A DNA stretch of 64,000 nt from Paenibacillus algorifonticola (lineage in GTDB: Bacteria; Bacillota; Bacilli; Paenibacillales; Paenibacillaceae): NCBI RefSeq assembly GCF_000971975.1, contig NZ_LAQO01000016.1:124001-188000 (forward strand), given 5' to 3'. A model generated the notes under the pieces. The model was not told the DNA's origin. It made no database searches and worked only from the letters and a program-made list of their open reading frames with translations. The position numbers and the translations under genes are program-made. Positions 25,347 to 33,391 of this stretch are shown here, in pieces (position 1 is the first letter of the stretch; each line of letters opens with the position of its first letter).

Positions 25347-27647
25347 TCACCCCGGCTGATGCAGCTCCCGGTATTTGCCGGGAGTTGTTCCTTCGAGCTT
25401 GCGGAAGGAGCGAATGAAATTTTGCGGATTCGTATATTGCAGCCGCTCGGAAATTTCCTTGACCGATATGTTCGTATCCTGAAGCAGTCCAATCGCAATG
25501 CGATGACGGTGTGCAGCCAAATATTCGCTGAATGAAATGCCTGTTTCCTTACGGAATACGCTGCTCACATAGTTCGCATTGTAATGCATGCTCGCCGCAA
25601 TGGCTTCCAGCGTAAGCTCCTGGTCATACTGCTGGTGAATCAAATGAATGATCTCCTCAGAAATGTTTTTATACTGAGAATTGGTCCGCTCCTCTACCGC
25701 TATGATAATCGGTTCCACGATGTTTTGAAGAAACCAATTGCGAACTTCCTTCGGAGAGTGCGGCTTGAACAAATACTCAAACAAGGAAGAATGGTCGCCA
25801 AGCTCCATCTCGTGAATGCCGAGCGACTGAGACAGGTGAATCAAATCAATTAACAGCCGTGCAGTCGTCAGCTCAAAATCATGGGCGCTCAGCTGCTGCT
25901 TAAACACCGCTTCGAATAGCTCCGCCAGCGCTTCGTCGCTTTTGGCCCGATCTCCAAGCTTGATAGCGTCATTTAGCTCCGTTTGCAGGCGTACCGGATA
26001 AGAAGTGTTAAAGCTCAGCTTCTGTGGCAGATCCCGATAAAACATCGCCGATGAGTCGCCAAACCTTTTTAAATGCTTATAGGCCTCCATACTTTCCTCA
26101 AGGGCTGTACCCGCTGATTTCAGCTTGTCATGATAACCGCTAAAGCCGAAGCTGACGGACAGATTCAGTACTTCTTTTACGGTGTGCGCAATTTGCCCTG
26201 CCAGCGGAACCAATTGGGCAAAAAAAGCATCCTGGTTATGCTCACGGTTCAGCAGCAGTGTATTTTGCGACTGTTCGTAGACGATAGGCGCCAGCCTGTC
26301 GCTCGCATCAACCAATTCCTCCACAATATTATTCACGGCGAACAGCAGCAAATCCGTATCGCCCTTCGAATAGCTCGTTTCTTCAAAAAAATCAATGCGC
26401 AGCGTCATAACCGCATAGCCTTTAAATGACGTAGGTAAGGACAGCGTCTTGAGCCGCTCTTCTATGGTTCGGCTGTTGCTTTTTCCTTGGTACAGCTCCA
26501 TCATGAACAACGTGCGCAAGCTGTCAATCTGATTGTTCATCGTGCTTTCCAGTTCGCTTTTCTCGCGGATGACATGCCGGATTTGATCCGCAATATAGAC
26601 GAAGCCGTCGCGGCTTGGTTTATCATGCTTGGACGGAAATAGCTGGAAGACGCTCACAAACAGCTGCTCAATCGGCTTGTACAAGCGTTGGGAGCCGAAC
26701 CAGGTCACAAGCAGCGTTATGGCGAGGAGCGCTAGGCAAATAAACACGGTAAACCAGCCAATGGCACGTGATTGCTTTGACAACGCATGGAGCGATGTAA
26801 TAGAAGCATACGTCCAGCCATTATAATCAGACTTGCGGTAAGATACCGTATAGTCTGTTCCTTCGAGCTGCGTATCAAATTGGGCAAGGGAAGAGTCCGA
26901 TTCGGTAATATCCTGATAAAGCGCGGCAAAAAGGCCTTCAGACGGCAGCAGCTCTTCATTTTGCCCAAACAGCAGCTCGCCTCTATCATTGAATACGAGC
27001 ACAGCCTCGCTATTTTTGTCAAAGGAAAGCAGCTCGTTCAAATAGCAGGAAGGGATCGTCGATACCGCAAGCCCATTTTTGGTTGAAGCCGTCAGCGGCA
27101 GCTTCTTTACGAGGCTGATGCCGTAGGTACAACGACTTGAAGATTGACCAAGCAGCACGGTATTGCTGACAGGCTCCGTAATCCATTGCGAATCGAAGGG
27201 CAGCTCCTTATATTGAAGCAGATGGTCTTTTTTGTCCAATTCACTCAGCCGATATAGGCCGGAGTTGTCAATATACCAATTTTCACGGGTGCTTAACAAA
27301 ATGATATTTTCAATTCCTGTATCAAATGTCTGTAAATGGTTGACTTCTTGCTTGATTTGGTTAAATAATTGAAATTGTTCCACATTAAGCGGTTCCAACA
27401 TGGCGGACTTCAAAAAAGACGAATTGACGAAATACGTCATGGAATGGTCTACGGTGCGCATGACCTGCTCCACATTCATTTGCATTTGCTCTAGCTGCAA
27501 CAGTTTGGATGCGTTTACATTTTGCTGAATTGTGTCGGAGGATTTCATGTAGGAGAATAGTCCAACAATAATGACGGGTAATGAACTGATTAGAAAGCCG
27601 AACAGCAAAATACGCAAAAAATACCGATTAGGTGGGGCTGCCATCAT
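25347..27647 (-). CDS. ytdP: YtdP/YesS-like transmembrane AraC-family regulator
   Basis: A protein of about 766 residues with an unusual design for a transcription factor. A first transmembrane helix (ILLFGFLISSLPVIIVGLF) near residue 10-30 is followed by an extracytoplasmic Cache-like region, a second helix near 300 (IGWFTVFICLALLAITLLVTWFG), a long cytoplasmic linker, and a C-terminal AraC DNA-binding domain with two helix-turn-helices. B. subtilis YtdP and YesS share size and layout. GGAGGAG directly before an ATGATG sets the start at 27647 or 27644. It sits convergent to the ytcQ-like operon and probably controls it in response to an external sugar. Confidence 0.8.
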   Translation of the reverse strand: MMAAPPNRYFLRILLFGFLISSLPVIIVGLFSYMKSSDTIQQNVNASKLLQLEQMQMNVEQVMRTVDHSMTYFVNSSFLKSAMLEPLNVEQFQLFNQIKQEVNHLQTFDTGIENIILLSTRENWYIDNSGLYRLSELDKKDHLLQYKELPFDSQWITEPVSNTVLLGQSSSRCTYGISLVKKLPLTASTKNGLAVSTIPSCYLNELLSFDKNSEAVLVFNDRGELLFGQNEELLPSEGLFAALYQDITESDSSLAQFDTQLEGTDYTVSYRKSDYNGWTYASITSLHALSKQSRAIGWFTVFICLALLAITLLVTWFGSQRLYKPIEQLFVSVFQLFPSKHDKPSRDGFVYIADQIRHVIREKSELESTMNNQIDSLRTLFMMELYQGKSNSRTIEERLKTLSLPTSFKGYAVMTLRIDFFEETSYSKGDTDLLLFAVNNIVEELVDASDRLAPIVYEQSQNTLLLNREHNQDAFFAQLVPLAGQIAHTVKEVLNLSVSFGFSGYHDKLKSAGTALEESMEAYKHLKRFGDSSAMFYRDLPQKLSFNTSYPVRLQTELNDAIKLGDRAKSDEALAELFEAVFKQQLSAHDFELTTARLLIDLIHLSQSLGIHEMELGDHSSLFEYLFKPHSPKEVRNWFLQNIVEPIIIAVEERTNSQYKNISEEIIHLIHQQYDQELTLEAIAASMHYNANYVSSVFRKETGISFSEYLAAHRHRIAIGLLQDTNISVKEISERLQYTNPQNFIRSFRKLEGTTPGKYRELHQPG

Positions 27648-27739
27648 ATCTCCTCCAAAACTATTGCGAGCCACACGCTGCACTGCTTCGCAAACGATAA
27701 TTACTAGGGTATTATACCAGAAAGTGGGTCAAGTTGCCT

Positions 27740-29257
27740 ATGAATTTTGTGAAGAGACAGATTCATCGCTGCGCAAAATCGGTTTTAACGGCCTTAGCAT
27801 GCGGAGCAGCTGTGATTATGGTTTCCTGCCAACAGCTCGATGAGAGCGTGGCCGCCCAGAACAAGGAAGCGCCGCTTGCTTTAACGTGGACGGCCGTTCA
27901 ATACACGGCGAGTCCACCTTCCGATGTCGTGCTTGGGCATATTGAGGAAGCGACCAACTCGAAGCTGTCCATAATCTGGGTAGCTGATGCTATGAAGGAG
28001 GATAAGCTGAACATCGCGCTTGCTTCTGATGCGTTGACAAAAATCGTCACGATTCAGGACATTCGCAATTCTGCTTTTTTGAGCGCGGTTCGTGCCGGTA
28101 CTTTTTGGGAAATCGGCCCTTATTTATCGCAATTTTCGAACCTGAACGCGATGGACAAAACCATTTTGCAAAACACATCAATCGATAACAAAATATATGG
28201 CATTTATCGTGAGCGGGACTTGTCCCGTCAAGGCATCATCTATCGCAAGGATTGGCTCGACCAGCTGAAGCTGGAAACGCCGACAGATTTGGAAAGCCTT
28301 TATAAAGTGATGGAGGCGTTCACGAAAAATGATCCTGATGGCAATGGCTTAAATGATACTTATGGCCTAACGGATCGCAACGATTTGAAGTTTGGCGCTT
28401 TTCAAACGCTGGCCTCTTATTTTGGCACGCCTAATGAGTGGGGCTGGATGGGGGGAAAGCTGCAGCCGGCCTTTATGTTCAGTGCTTATAAAGATACGAT
28501 GAAATTTATGCGGGAGCTGTATGAAGGGAAATTGATGAATGAGCAGTTTGCGGTCACGAGCAAGCAGCAGCAATGGGAGGAATTTACGGAGGGGCGCGCG
28601 GGCGTTTATATCGGAAACATGGATGATGGCCGTAATTTATTTAAGACGCTCATTCAAAGCAATCCGAAAGCTGAAATTGATTTGCTGAACCGGATCAACG
28701 GACCTGACGGCAAGCCGCATGTATGGTCGCAGGCTGGGCATAACGGCATATTCGTATTCCCAAAATCGCAGGTAAAAAGCGAGGCTGAGCTGCTGCGCAT
28801 TCTTGCATTTTTTAATCGGCTGGCTGACCCGGAGCTCATCTATATGCTGAATTATGGCGTTGAAGGCATTCACTATAAGCTGGAAAACGGAGATATGGTT
28901 GAGCTGCTTTCCAATGAAAGCGAGCGATGGGAGCAGGAGGTACGGCCGCTTATTTCGCTGATGGGGGTCAGGGCGCTTGCCATTCGGCCCCAAGGTGATC
29001 CGCTAAGGGAAAAAAGCGACCGCTTGACAGAGGATAATCGGAGCTTTCTCGTCATTAACCCTGCAGCCTCGCTTGATTCGCCAACCGCCAACGAACGAGG
29101 GGGCGAACTGAATATTATCATTCAAAACGCGACCAACTCCTTTATTCTCGGCTTGCTTGATGAGCAAGGGTTCGATAAGGAAGTAGAGCGGTGGAAGCAG
29201 CTTGGCGGCGATCAGATTATTCAAGAATTTAATGAGGGGTATGCGGGGAGATCGTAA
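27740..29257 (+). CDS. Orphan LplA/YtcQ-like binding lipoprotein
   Basis: A binding protein of about 505 residues paralogous to the 20609-22165 product: both have SYFGTPN-W, KLQP-FMF and EERDLSRQGI-type stretches in the same order. The lipobox is MVSCQQ (Cys about 30). I prefer ATG 27740 over the TTG at 27734 because the GTGGGT site is 10 nt upstream. It has no permeases of its own and is divergent from the transmembrane regulator gene by about 90 bp. It may feed the yteP/ytcP permeases with a different ligand or act as a ligand-presenting partner for the regulator's sensor domain (inference). Confidence 0.75.
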   Translation: MNFVKRQIHRCAKSVLTALACGAAVIMVSCQQLDESVAAQNKEAPLALTWTAVQYTASPPSDVVLGHIEEATNSKLSIIWVADAMKEDKLNIALASDALTKIVTIQDIRNSAFLSAVRAGTFWEIGPYLSQFSNLNAMDKTILQNTSIDNKIYGIYRERDLSRQGIIYRKDWLDQLKLETPTDLESLYKVMEAFTKNDPDGNGLNDTYGLTDRNDLKFGAFQTLASYFGTPNEWGWMGGKLQPAFMFSAYKDTMKFMRELYEGKLMNEQFAVTSKQQQWEEFTEGRAGVYIGNMDDGRNLFKTLIQSNPKAEIDLLNRINGPDGKPHVWSQAGHNGIFVFPKSQVKSEAELLRILAFFNRLADPELIYMLNYGVEGIHYKLENGDMVELLSNESERWEQEVRPLISLMGVRALAIRPQGDPLREKSDRLTEDNRSFLVINPAASLDSPTANERGGELNIIIQNATNSFILGLLDEQGFDKEVERWKQLGGDQIIQEFNEGYAGRS

Positions 29258-29289
29258 CATTCGCTTGGCCAATAATGCTTAAATTGTCA

Positions 29290-29318
29290 TTCATTTTTTA
29301 ATGTTTGCATGATATACT
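29290..29318 (+). promoter_or_regulatory. Candidate promoter of the kinase gene (now displaced)
   Basis: TTCATT (29290-29295), a 17-nt spacer and an extended -10 (TGA-TATACT, 29310-29318). It lies upstream of a strong terminator hairpin and of the point where the composite transposon entered. Before insertion, it would have been roughly 130 nt from the kinase start. Confidence 0.5.
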
Positions 29319-29367
29319 AGGCGTTAAAACATAGCATAATGCTATCTTAATACAAGAACGGGAAAGC

Positions 29368-29417
29368 ATCCCGGCTGGAAGACGAACGAGATTCGTCTGT
29401 CCAGCCGGGATTTTTTG
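29368..29417 (+). terminator. Strong rho-independent terminator or attenuator
   Basis: A two-part stem (ATCCCGGCTGGA at 29368-29379 with TCCAGCCGGGAT at 29400-29411; AGACGAA with TTCGTCT inside) followed by six or more Ts. In the uninterrupted sequence it would sit about 10 nt before the kinase ribosome binding site. It could therefore be an attenuator in that gene's leader, or the terminator of the binding-protein gene 110 bp upstream. Confidence 0.8.
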
Positions 29418-29426
29418 CATTTATAG

Positions 29427-29436
29427 GGAAGGGTGG
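29427..29436. repeat. Left target-site duplication of composite element
   Basis: GGAAGGGTGG, identical to 33651-33660. It abuts the outer inverted repeat at 29437. Ten-base duplications are within the range reported for ISAs1-family elements. Confidence 0.85.
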
Positions 29437-30922
29437 CACGGCAAATTCATGAACCCACACTTTACCAATCGTAAAGGCAATGATTTTTTCGGAATATGAC
29501 AGACTTCTCCTTTTCATGCATGTTGAAGGTATAAAGACGTTCTTTCCATATAAAAAAGGGGTGGGATTCACCGTCTGATGGGTAAATACTACATTTGATG
29601 GAATGCCATGTTAATCAAATGATCGCGATAGTTTACATCCGCGGCTGCGATGACTCTTTTGTTGGGCTTGCTCGTTTTCGGTTGGATTTTGGTTTCATTT
29701 TTGAGCACATTGAAGACCATCCGTTTGACGACGGCTAGATTCTGGGCTGCTGCCGTTTCTCTTGTTTGATTGCGGTCATCTCCAAAGGTAACATCCAGAC
29801 TCCAATGCATGCTTTCGATCCCCCAATGTTTCCTTGCAGCCGTGGCGAAGTCGGTCACATTGTCTACGCTGCTGATATAATAAGCGGTTTCTGTGGTAGT
29901 TTTAGTGGGGTCAGCGATAAACGCTACCTTGCGTTTATCGCTGACCCCTGTCAGTTTGGCCCAGTCACCTTGCGCATCGCCCATCCAATCGAGATCCGTT
30001 GAATAATAATAGGTCCGTTTTTCGATTCGCCCATGCCCTTGATCAACGGTATGGAGAACCTTGAACGTAGATTCTTCGCTATTGCGCTCCTCGATCGCTG
30101 CCCGTTTCCCAGCTTGTTCGGCTTCTACGAAATAGTTTTGGACTTCTTTATGTAGTGTTCCTTGGTTCCCTTTGAGGTTGACAACATAATCCGCTTTATT
30201 CTTGTCGACAATTTGTTCAAGGATTTTCTTTTGAGCGCCCATGGCATCCATCGTTACGATGCAGCCTTTGATCATCAATTGTTCCAGTAGGACAGGAATG
30301 GCTGTGATTTCATTACTCTTCTCATCGGTCTTTGTCTGCCCAACGACCAGGCCGTGTGAATGACACAAAGCACTCACGATGTGAAGCACTTTGTGATCAT
30401 TTCCCTTGGAGCCTCGCGACGTTTTTCCATCGACCGACACGATATCCTTGTTCGGTAACGTGATCGTACCTGACATCCAATCGATAAAGCGGGTTAAAAA
30501 TTCCTGGGGTTGAATCAACGAAAAACCTCGCTTAATCGTGGATAAGGAAGGAATACCGTTCATTAAAGTGATATATTTTTCAAACCATTCCCCATTTGCT
30601 GGTACTTTTGCCCACGTGTAGATATCGTCCCATTCATAGTATCCGCAAAGGACGCCGCTTACGACAATAAACAGAATATCCGTTAGTCGATGATACACTT
30701 TCCCTTCCTGCCTATTGTCCTGCAAATCACTAAAATACTCAAAAAAAGTCCCTTGATATCTATCGTTGCTCATCATGATCCCTCCGAAAATACGTCTAAG
30801 CCCTATCTTACTCCTTGAGAGGCCTTACGGAAAGAGGGATGAGATTTCTGCTTTCTACGGGCATTAAAATGAACCAATATTTGTGTCTATCTACCAGTAT
30901 GTCTCTTCATGAATTCGCCGTG
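29437..30922 (-). mobile_element. ISAs1-family insertion sequence
   Basis: A 1486-bp element containing one transposase gene. The terminal repeats are CACGGCAAATTCATGAA at 29437 and TTCATGAATTCGCCGTG at 30906-30922, differing at one position. The length fits the ISAs1 family. It has no private target duplication: the left flank is GGAAGGGTGG and the right flank is GTTGTTTATG. That is expected if it is one arm of the larger element. Confidence 0.85.
29589..30776 (-). CDS. ISAs1-family transposase
   Basis: A 395-residue, apparently intact transposase. The DDE residues appear in SVDGKTSRGS (about 128-137), TMDAMGAQ (about 190-197) and HWGIESMHWSLDVTFGDD (about 315-332), and the N-terminal DDE_Tnp_1-associated domain begins FFEYFSDLQDNRQEGKVYH. 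GGAGGG lies just upstream of an ATGATG start. No frameshift is seen, so the element could still supply transposase in trans to the MITE-like copy and the composite ends. Confidence 0.92.
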   Translation of the reverse strand: MMSNDRYQGTFFEYFSDLQDNRQEGKVYHRLTDILFIVVSGVLCGYYEWDDIYTWAKVPANGEWFEKYITLMNGIPSLSTIKRGFSLIQPQEFLTRFIDWMSGTITLPNKDIVSVDGKTSRGSKGNDHKVLHIVSALCHSHGLVVGQTKTDEKSNEITAIPVLLEQLMIKGCIVTMDAMGAQKKILEQIVDKNKADYVVNLKGNQGTLHKEVQNYFVEAEQAGKRAAIEERNSEESTFKVLHTVDQGHGRIEKRTYYYSTDLDWMGDAQGDWAKLTGVSDKRKVAFIADPTKTTTETAYYISSVDNVTDFATAARKHWGIESMHWSLDVTFGDDRNQTRETAAAQNLAVVKRMVFNVLKNETKIQPKTSKPNKRVIAAADVNYRDHLINMAFHQM

Positions 30923-31040
30923 GTTGTTTATGGCGTCAATGCAAATTGAAATCGGTATAAATTAAACAACAGAAAAATCAAACTCTGTCAAAAATTTTTT
31001 TTGTTAGAATTTTTTAATATTTGTAATCTATCAGTAAGAC

Positions 31041-31069
31041 TTCATTCCCAATAATTAGTATGGTATATT
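31041..31069 (+). promoter_or_regulatory. Candidate promoter of the bacteriocin-like gene
   Basis: TTCATT (31041-31046), 17-nt spacer, TATATT (31064-31069) preceded by TGG, giving an extended -10. It is about 47 nt before the start codon and inside the composite element, so the cargo carries its own promoter. Confidence 0.45.
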
Positions 31070-31115
31070 ATTCAATGTATGGAAAATAACTTGTATGGAG
31101 GTTTCGGAAAAAGGT

Positions 31116-31916
31116 ATGAATGGATTCAAAAAGAGTTTATCTATGGTTCTTGCTGTTGGCTTAGTCACAACGTCCCTTGCTGCTACTGGTTTCGCTGTTG
31201 AGAAATCTGACACTCAATCAACTCAAACTTCAAGAAATCTTTACACAGCTAACAATGAGTTTCTCGGCACTGTTACCACTAATACTACTATTACACTTAG
31301 TAAAGAAGGCCAAGATACTCTCTTTACTGTAACAAAGACTAACGATTATACATTACAACCAAAATATAGTAGCATTAAAGAGTACCAAACTGAGTTTGCG
31401 GATGGTACTGAAACAAAGAACTATCGGTTAACAAAAAACAAAGAAATTTATGTTGACGGTGAGTTGTTGGAAACAGGTGAAGCAAATAGCAACGCCATTA
31501 GTGGTGGAATTACAGCATTGAATGCTACAGGTGGTGTAGCTGCATATTCCCACTATTATAGTAGCGATTACAAGAAATTTACTTTTGCGACGTACAGCGA
31601 TGTCGATTTTGCCGCTGATCCTGATAATCTGAAGGCTTCAGGATCTCATGTAACTAAAACGGTTGCTCCTACAGTTACATTCTTTGAGGCAGCACGCTCT
31701 AATATTGATATGTTTTCAAATGATTACACAGCCTATAAAGCTGCTCTAGCCTCGTTAGCAGTTGCTTTAGGAACAACAATTGTTACGTGGTCGACCGTCG
31801 TTGGTGCTATTGCTGGTGGTGCAGCAACTGCGGCAGCTGCTGGTGTCGCAATCGATCAATTTAATAGTATGGAAAATCATATTGGGCAAGCTTATGGTTA
31901 TGTTAATAACATGTAA
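31116..31916 (+). CDS. Secreted bacteriocin-like or toxin-like protein (cargo)
   Basis: A 266-residue exported protein of unknown function. A clean Sec signal peptide (KKSLSMVLAVGLVTTSLAATGFA) covers about residues 5-27. A Thr-rich beta-type middle follows (NNEFLGTVTTNTTITLSKEG). The C-terminus has a long Ala/Gly-rich hydrophobic segment (about 215-250, including VVGAIAGGAATAAAAGVAI) that could insert in membranes. Layout and following gene recall high-mass bacteriocins such as the geobacillin 26 family, a comparison from memory that I could not verify. The start is taken as ATG 31116 because the 31095 ATG lacks an upstream site; the GGAGGT at 31097-31102 is rather far (13 nt). Composition is clearly more AT-rich than the flanks. 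Confidence 0.6.
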   Translation: MNGFKKSLSMVLAVGLVTTSLAATGFAVEKSDTQSTQTSRNLYTANNEFLGTVTTNTTITLSKEGQDTLFTVTKTNDYTLQPKYSSIKEYQTEFADGTETKNYRLTKNKEIYVDGELLETGEANSNAISGGITALNATGGVAAYSHYYSSDYKKFTFATYSDVDFAADPDNLKASGSHVTKTVAPTVTFFEAARSNIDMFSNDYTAYKAALASLAVALGTTIVTWSTVVGAIAGGAATAAAAGVAIDQFNSMENHIGQAYGYVNNM

Positions 31917-31936
31917 TACGCTAAAATATTAATGTT

Positions 31937-31977
31937 AGGATTTGATAGCTATGAAATTTTCATAGCTATCAAGTCCT
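31937..31977 (+). promoter_or_regulatory. Long hairpin between the two cargo genes
   Basis: A 17-bp stem (31937-31953 with 31961-31977; core GATAGCTATG / CATAGCTATC) lies 21 nt after the bacteriocin-like stop. It has no clear T tract, so it may partly terminate or stabilise the first message and set a lower level for the downstream membrane protein. Confidence 0.55.
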
Positions 31978-32005
31978 TATTCCATTTTGGAGAGGATGTT
32001 GTGTT

Positions 32006-32260
32006 ATGATTTATGTTTTTGCAGTATTAGTCGTTGTGCTTATCGACATTCTAATTATTTATAGGTTGTTTAAGTATAAAAATGATGATTACAAAAAATA
32101 CAGAAAAGAGAATTTAGGTCTGATTTTTTCAGGAACAGTGGTTTTGGTAATAACCAAAATTCCATCTTTATACTTGTTTATTCTCCTGGGAATAAACGCA
32201 CTCTTGTTCATAATTGTATTAAGTAAATTTCAAAATAACCATGAACGGAAAACTGATTAA
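32006..32260 (+). CDS. Small two-helix membrane protein, candidate immunity protein
   Basis: An 84-residue basic membrane protein. Helix one is YVFAVLVVVLIDILIIYRL (3-21), a lysine-rich cytoplasmic loop follows (KYKNDDYKKYRKEN), then helix two includes YLFILLGINALLFIIVL (about 55-71) and a charged tail. I know no family for it. It has a good ribosome binding site (GGAGAGG) and lies 89 bp downstream of the secreted protein gene in the same AT-rich cargo. Size, topology and position are those of many bacteriocin immunity proteins, which is inference only. Confidence 0.55.
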   Translation: MIYVFAVLVVVLIDILIIYRLFKYKNDDYKKYRKENLGLIFSGTVVLVITKIPSLYLFILLGINALLFIIVLSKFQNNHERKTD

Positions 32261-32389
32261 ATAAGTGAAATTTGTATTCTTCAATTTGTTATTCAGGGGT
32301 TGATTTCTTGACGATGCTATTAATGGTCTAGTCAACTATGAATTAACTTAGATTCGCAATGTTTACGAAATAAGTGATTTTAATAAAAC

Positions 32390-33391
32390 GTAAGCGTCCA
32401 TAACCGCGAACTTGCCTATGCCCTAATACGACAGGTGACCGGGAGCGAAGATGACCATGGCAAATAAGGCTCGAGCGCCTCTGGATTTTGTGGATCCGGA
32501 AGCTGCGGAAGTTGCTCGAACAGGTATTTTAAATATTGGAACGGAAGAAGTCCATTTTCCTTCGCCGTCTCGATTACGCTGTAGATCGTTGCACTTGCCC
32601 TCGCGCCGTGAGGCGTATTCGCAAATAACCAGTTCTTTCTCCCGATTACGAATGGCTTGATCGAGCGCTCACTGCGATTATTATCGATCTCGAGCCGACC
32701 ATCCTCCAGGAAGGCAGTCAACTTGTCCCACTGGTTCAGGCTGTAAGTAATCGCTTTTCCAACCAGACTCTTCGGCAGTGTTTGAGAGCGCTGCTGCTTT
32801 AGCTATACCGAATAAGCCCCCAGGATCGGTAGGCTTCGCTTCTTTCGCTCGGCATATCGTTCTTCTGGCGAAGCATCCTTCAACTCGCGCTCAATGGCAA
32901 AAAGAGCATTGCAGTAAGCCAGTCCTTGACTAGCTACCGAATCCTTGTTACCTCTCGCCGCTGGCGGGGCTGCTTTCAATGCTTCATCGTATTTACGCCG
33001 CGCATGTGCCCAGCACCCCACAAGAGTCACAGCAGGAACCTTATGATAGCCCGCATAACCATCAACATGCAGGTAACCTTTGAACCCGGATAAGAAGATT
33101 TGTGGATGCTCACCGCCACGTGTCTTCTGGTAATCATAGATGACCACCCGCTTCCAGTGCGATACAGCCACAAATACGAGGAAGATTGAGCAGACTTTCC
33201 AGGCTCACGCAGCACCTGCAGCGTCGTCTCATCTGCGTGAAGCACATCCTGTCTAAGCAGATGAGCTTTCATCACGGAGACCAAGGGCATGAGCCATTTC
33301 TGTGCACCATAGATCATCCAATTCGCCATCGTCTGACGAGATAACGTGTATCCAAGACGCGCGAAATGCTGCTCTTGCCGGTATAACGGCA
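32390..33391 (-). mobile_element. IS66-family remnant
   Basis: The left boundary shows an IS66-type terminus, GTAAGCGTCC at 32390. The segment covers only the C-terminal two thirds of a tnpC-type transposase. The other end is cut exactly where the MITE-like element begins (33392), and no second IS66 terminus or accessory tnpA/tnpB genes are present. Confidence 0.8.
32416..33390 (-). pseudogene. IS66 transposase fragment (frameshift and stop)
   Basis: Pieces of one TnpC transposase in order on the minus strand. First, LYRQEQHFARLGYTLSRQTM with the catalytic HADETTLQVL (ending near 33190). Second, in another frame after a shift near 33170, IYDYQKTRGGEHPQ with HVDGYAGY and CWAHARRKYDEALK. Third, after an in-frame TAG at 32803-32805, SLVGKAITYSLNQWDKL and DNNRSERSIKPFVIGRKNWLF with the catalytic Glu. 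The N-terminal zinc-ribbon part is missing. It cannot make a working enzyme. Confidence 0.88.

Noticed and set aside
25327..25356. GCCGGGG/CCCCGGC hairpin between the convergent GH105 and regulator genes as a terminator
   Set aside because: The stem overlaps the regulator's stop region and has no T tract on either side; function cannot be supported.
29347..29571. Minus-strand 74-codon frame across the terminator and left IS end
   Set aside because: It crosses the target duplication and inverted repeat, so it cannot have been an ancestral gene, and it has no ribosome binding site.
30923..30970. GTTGTTTA/TAAACAAC inverted repeat next to the right IS end as an attachment site
   Set aside because: Only eight bases with a 32-nt AT-rich gap; it is likely to occur by chance, and no integrase is present.
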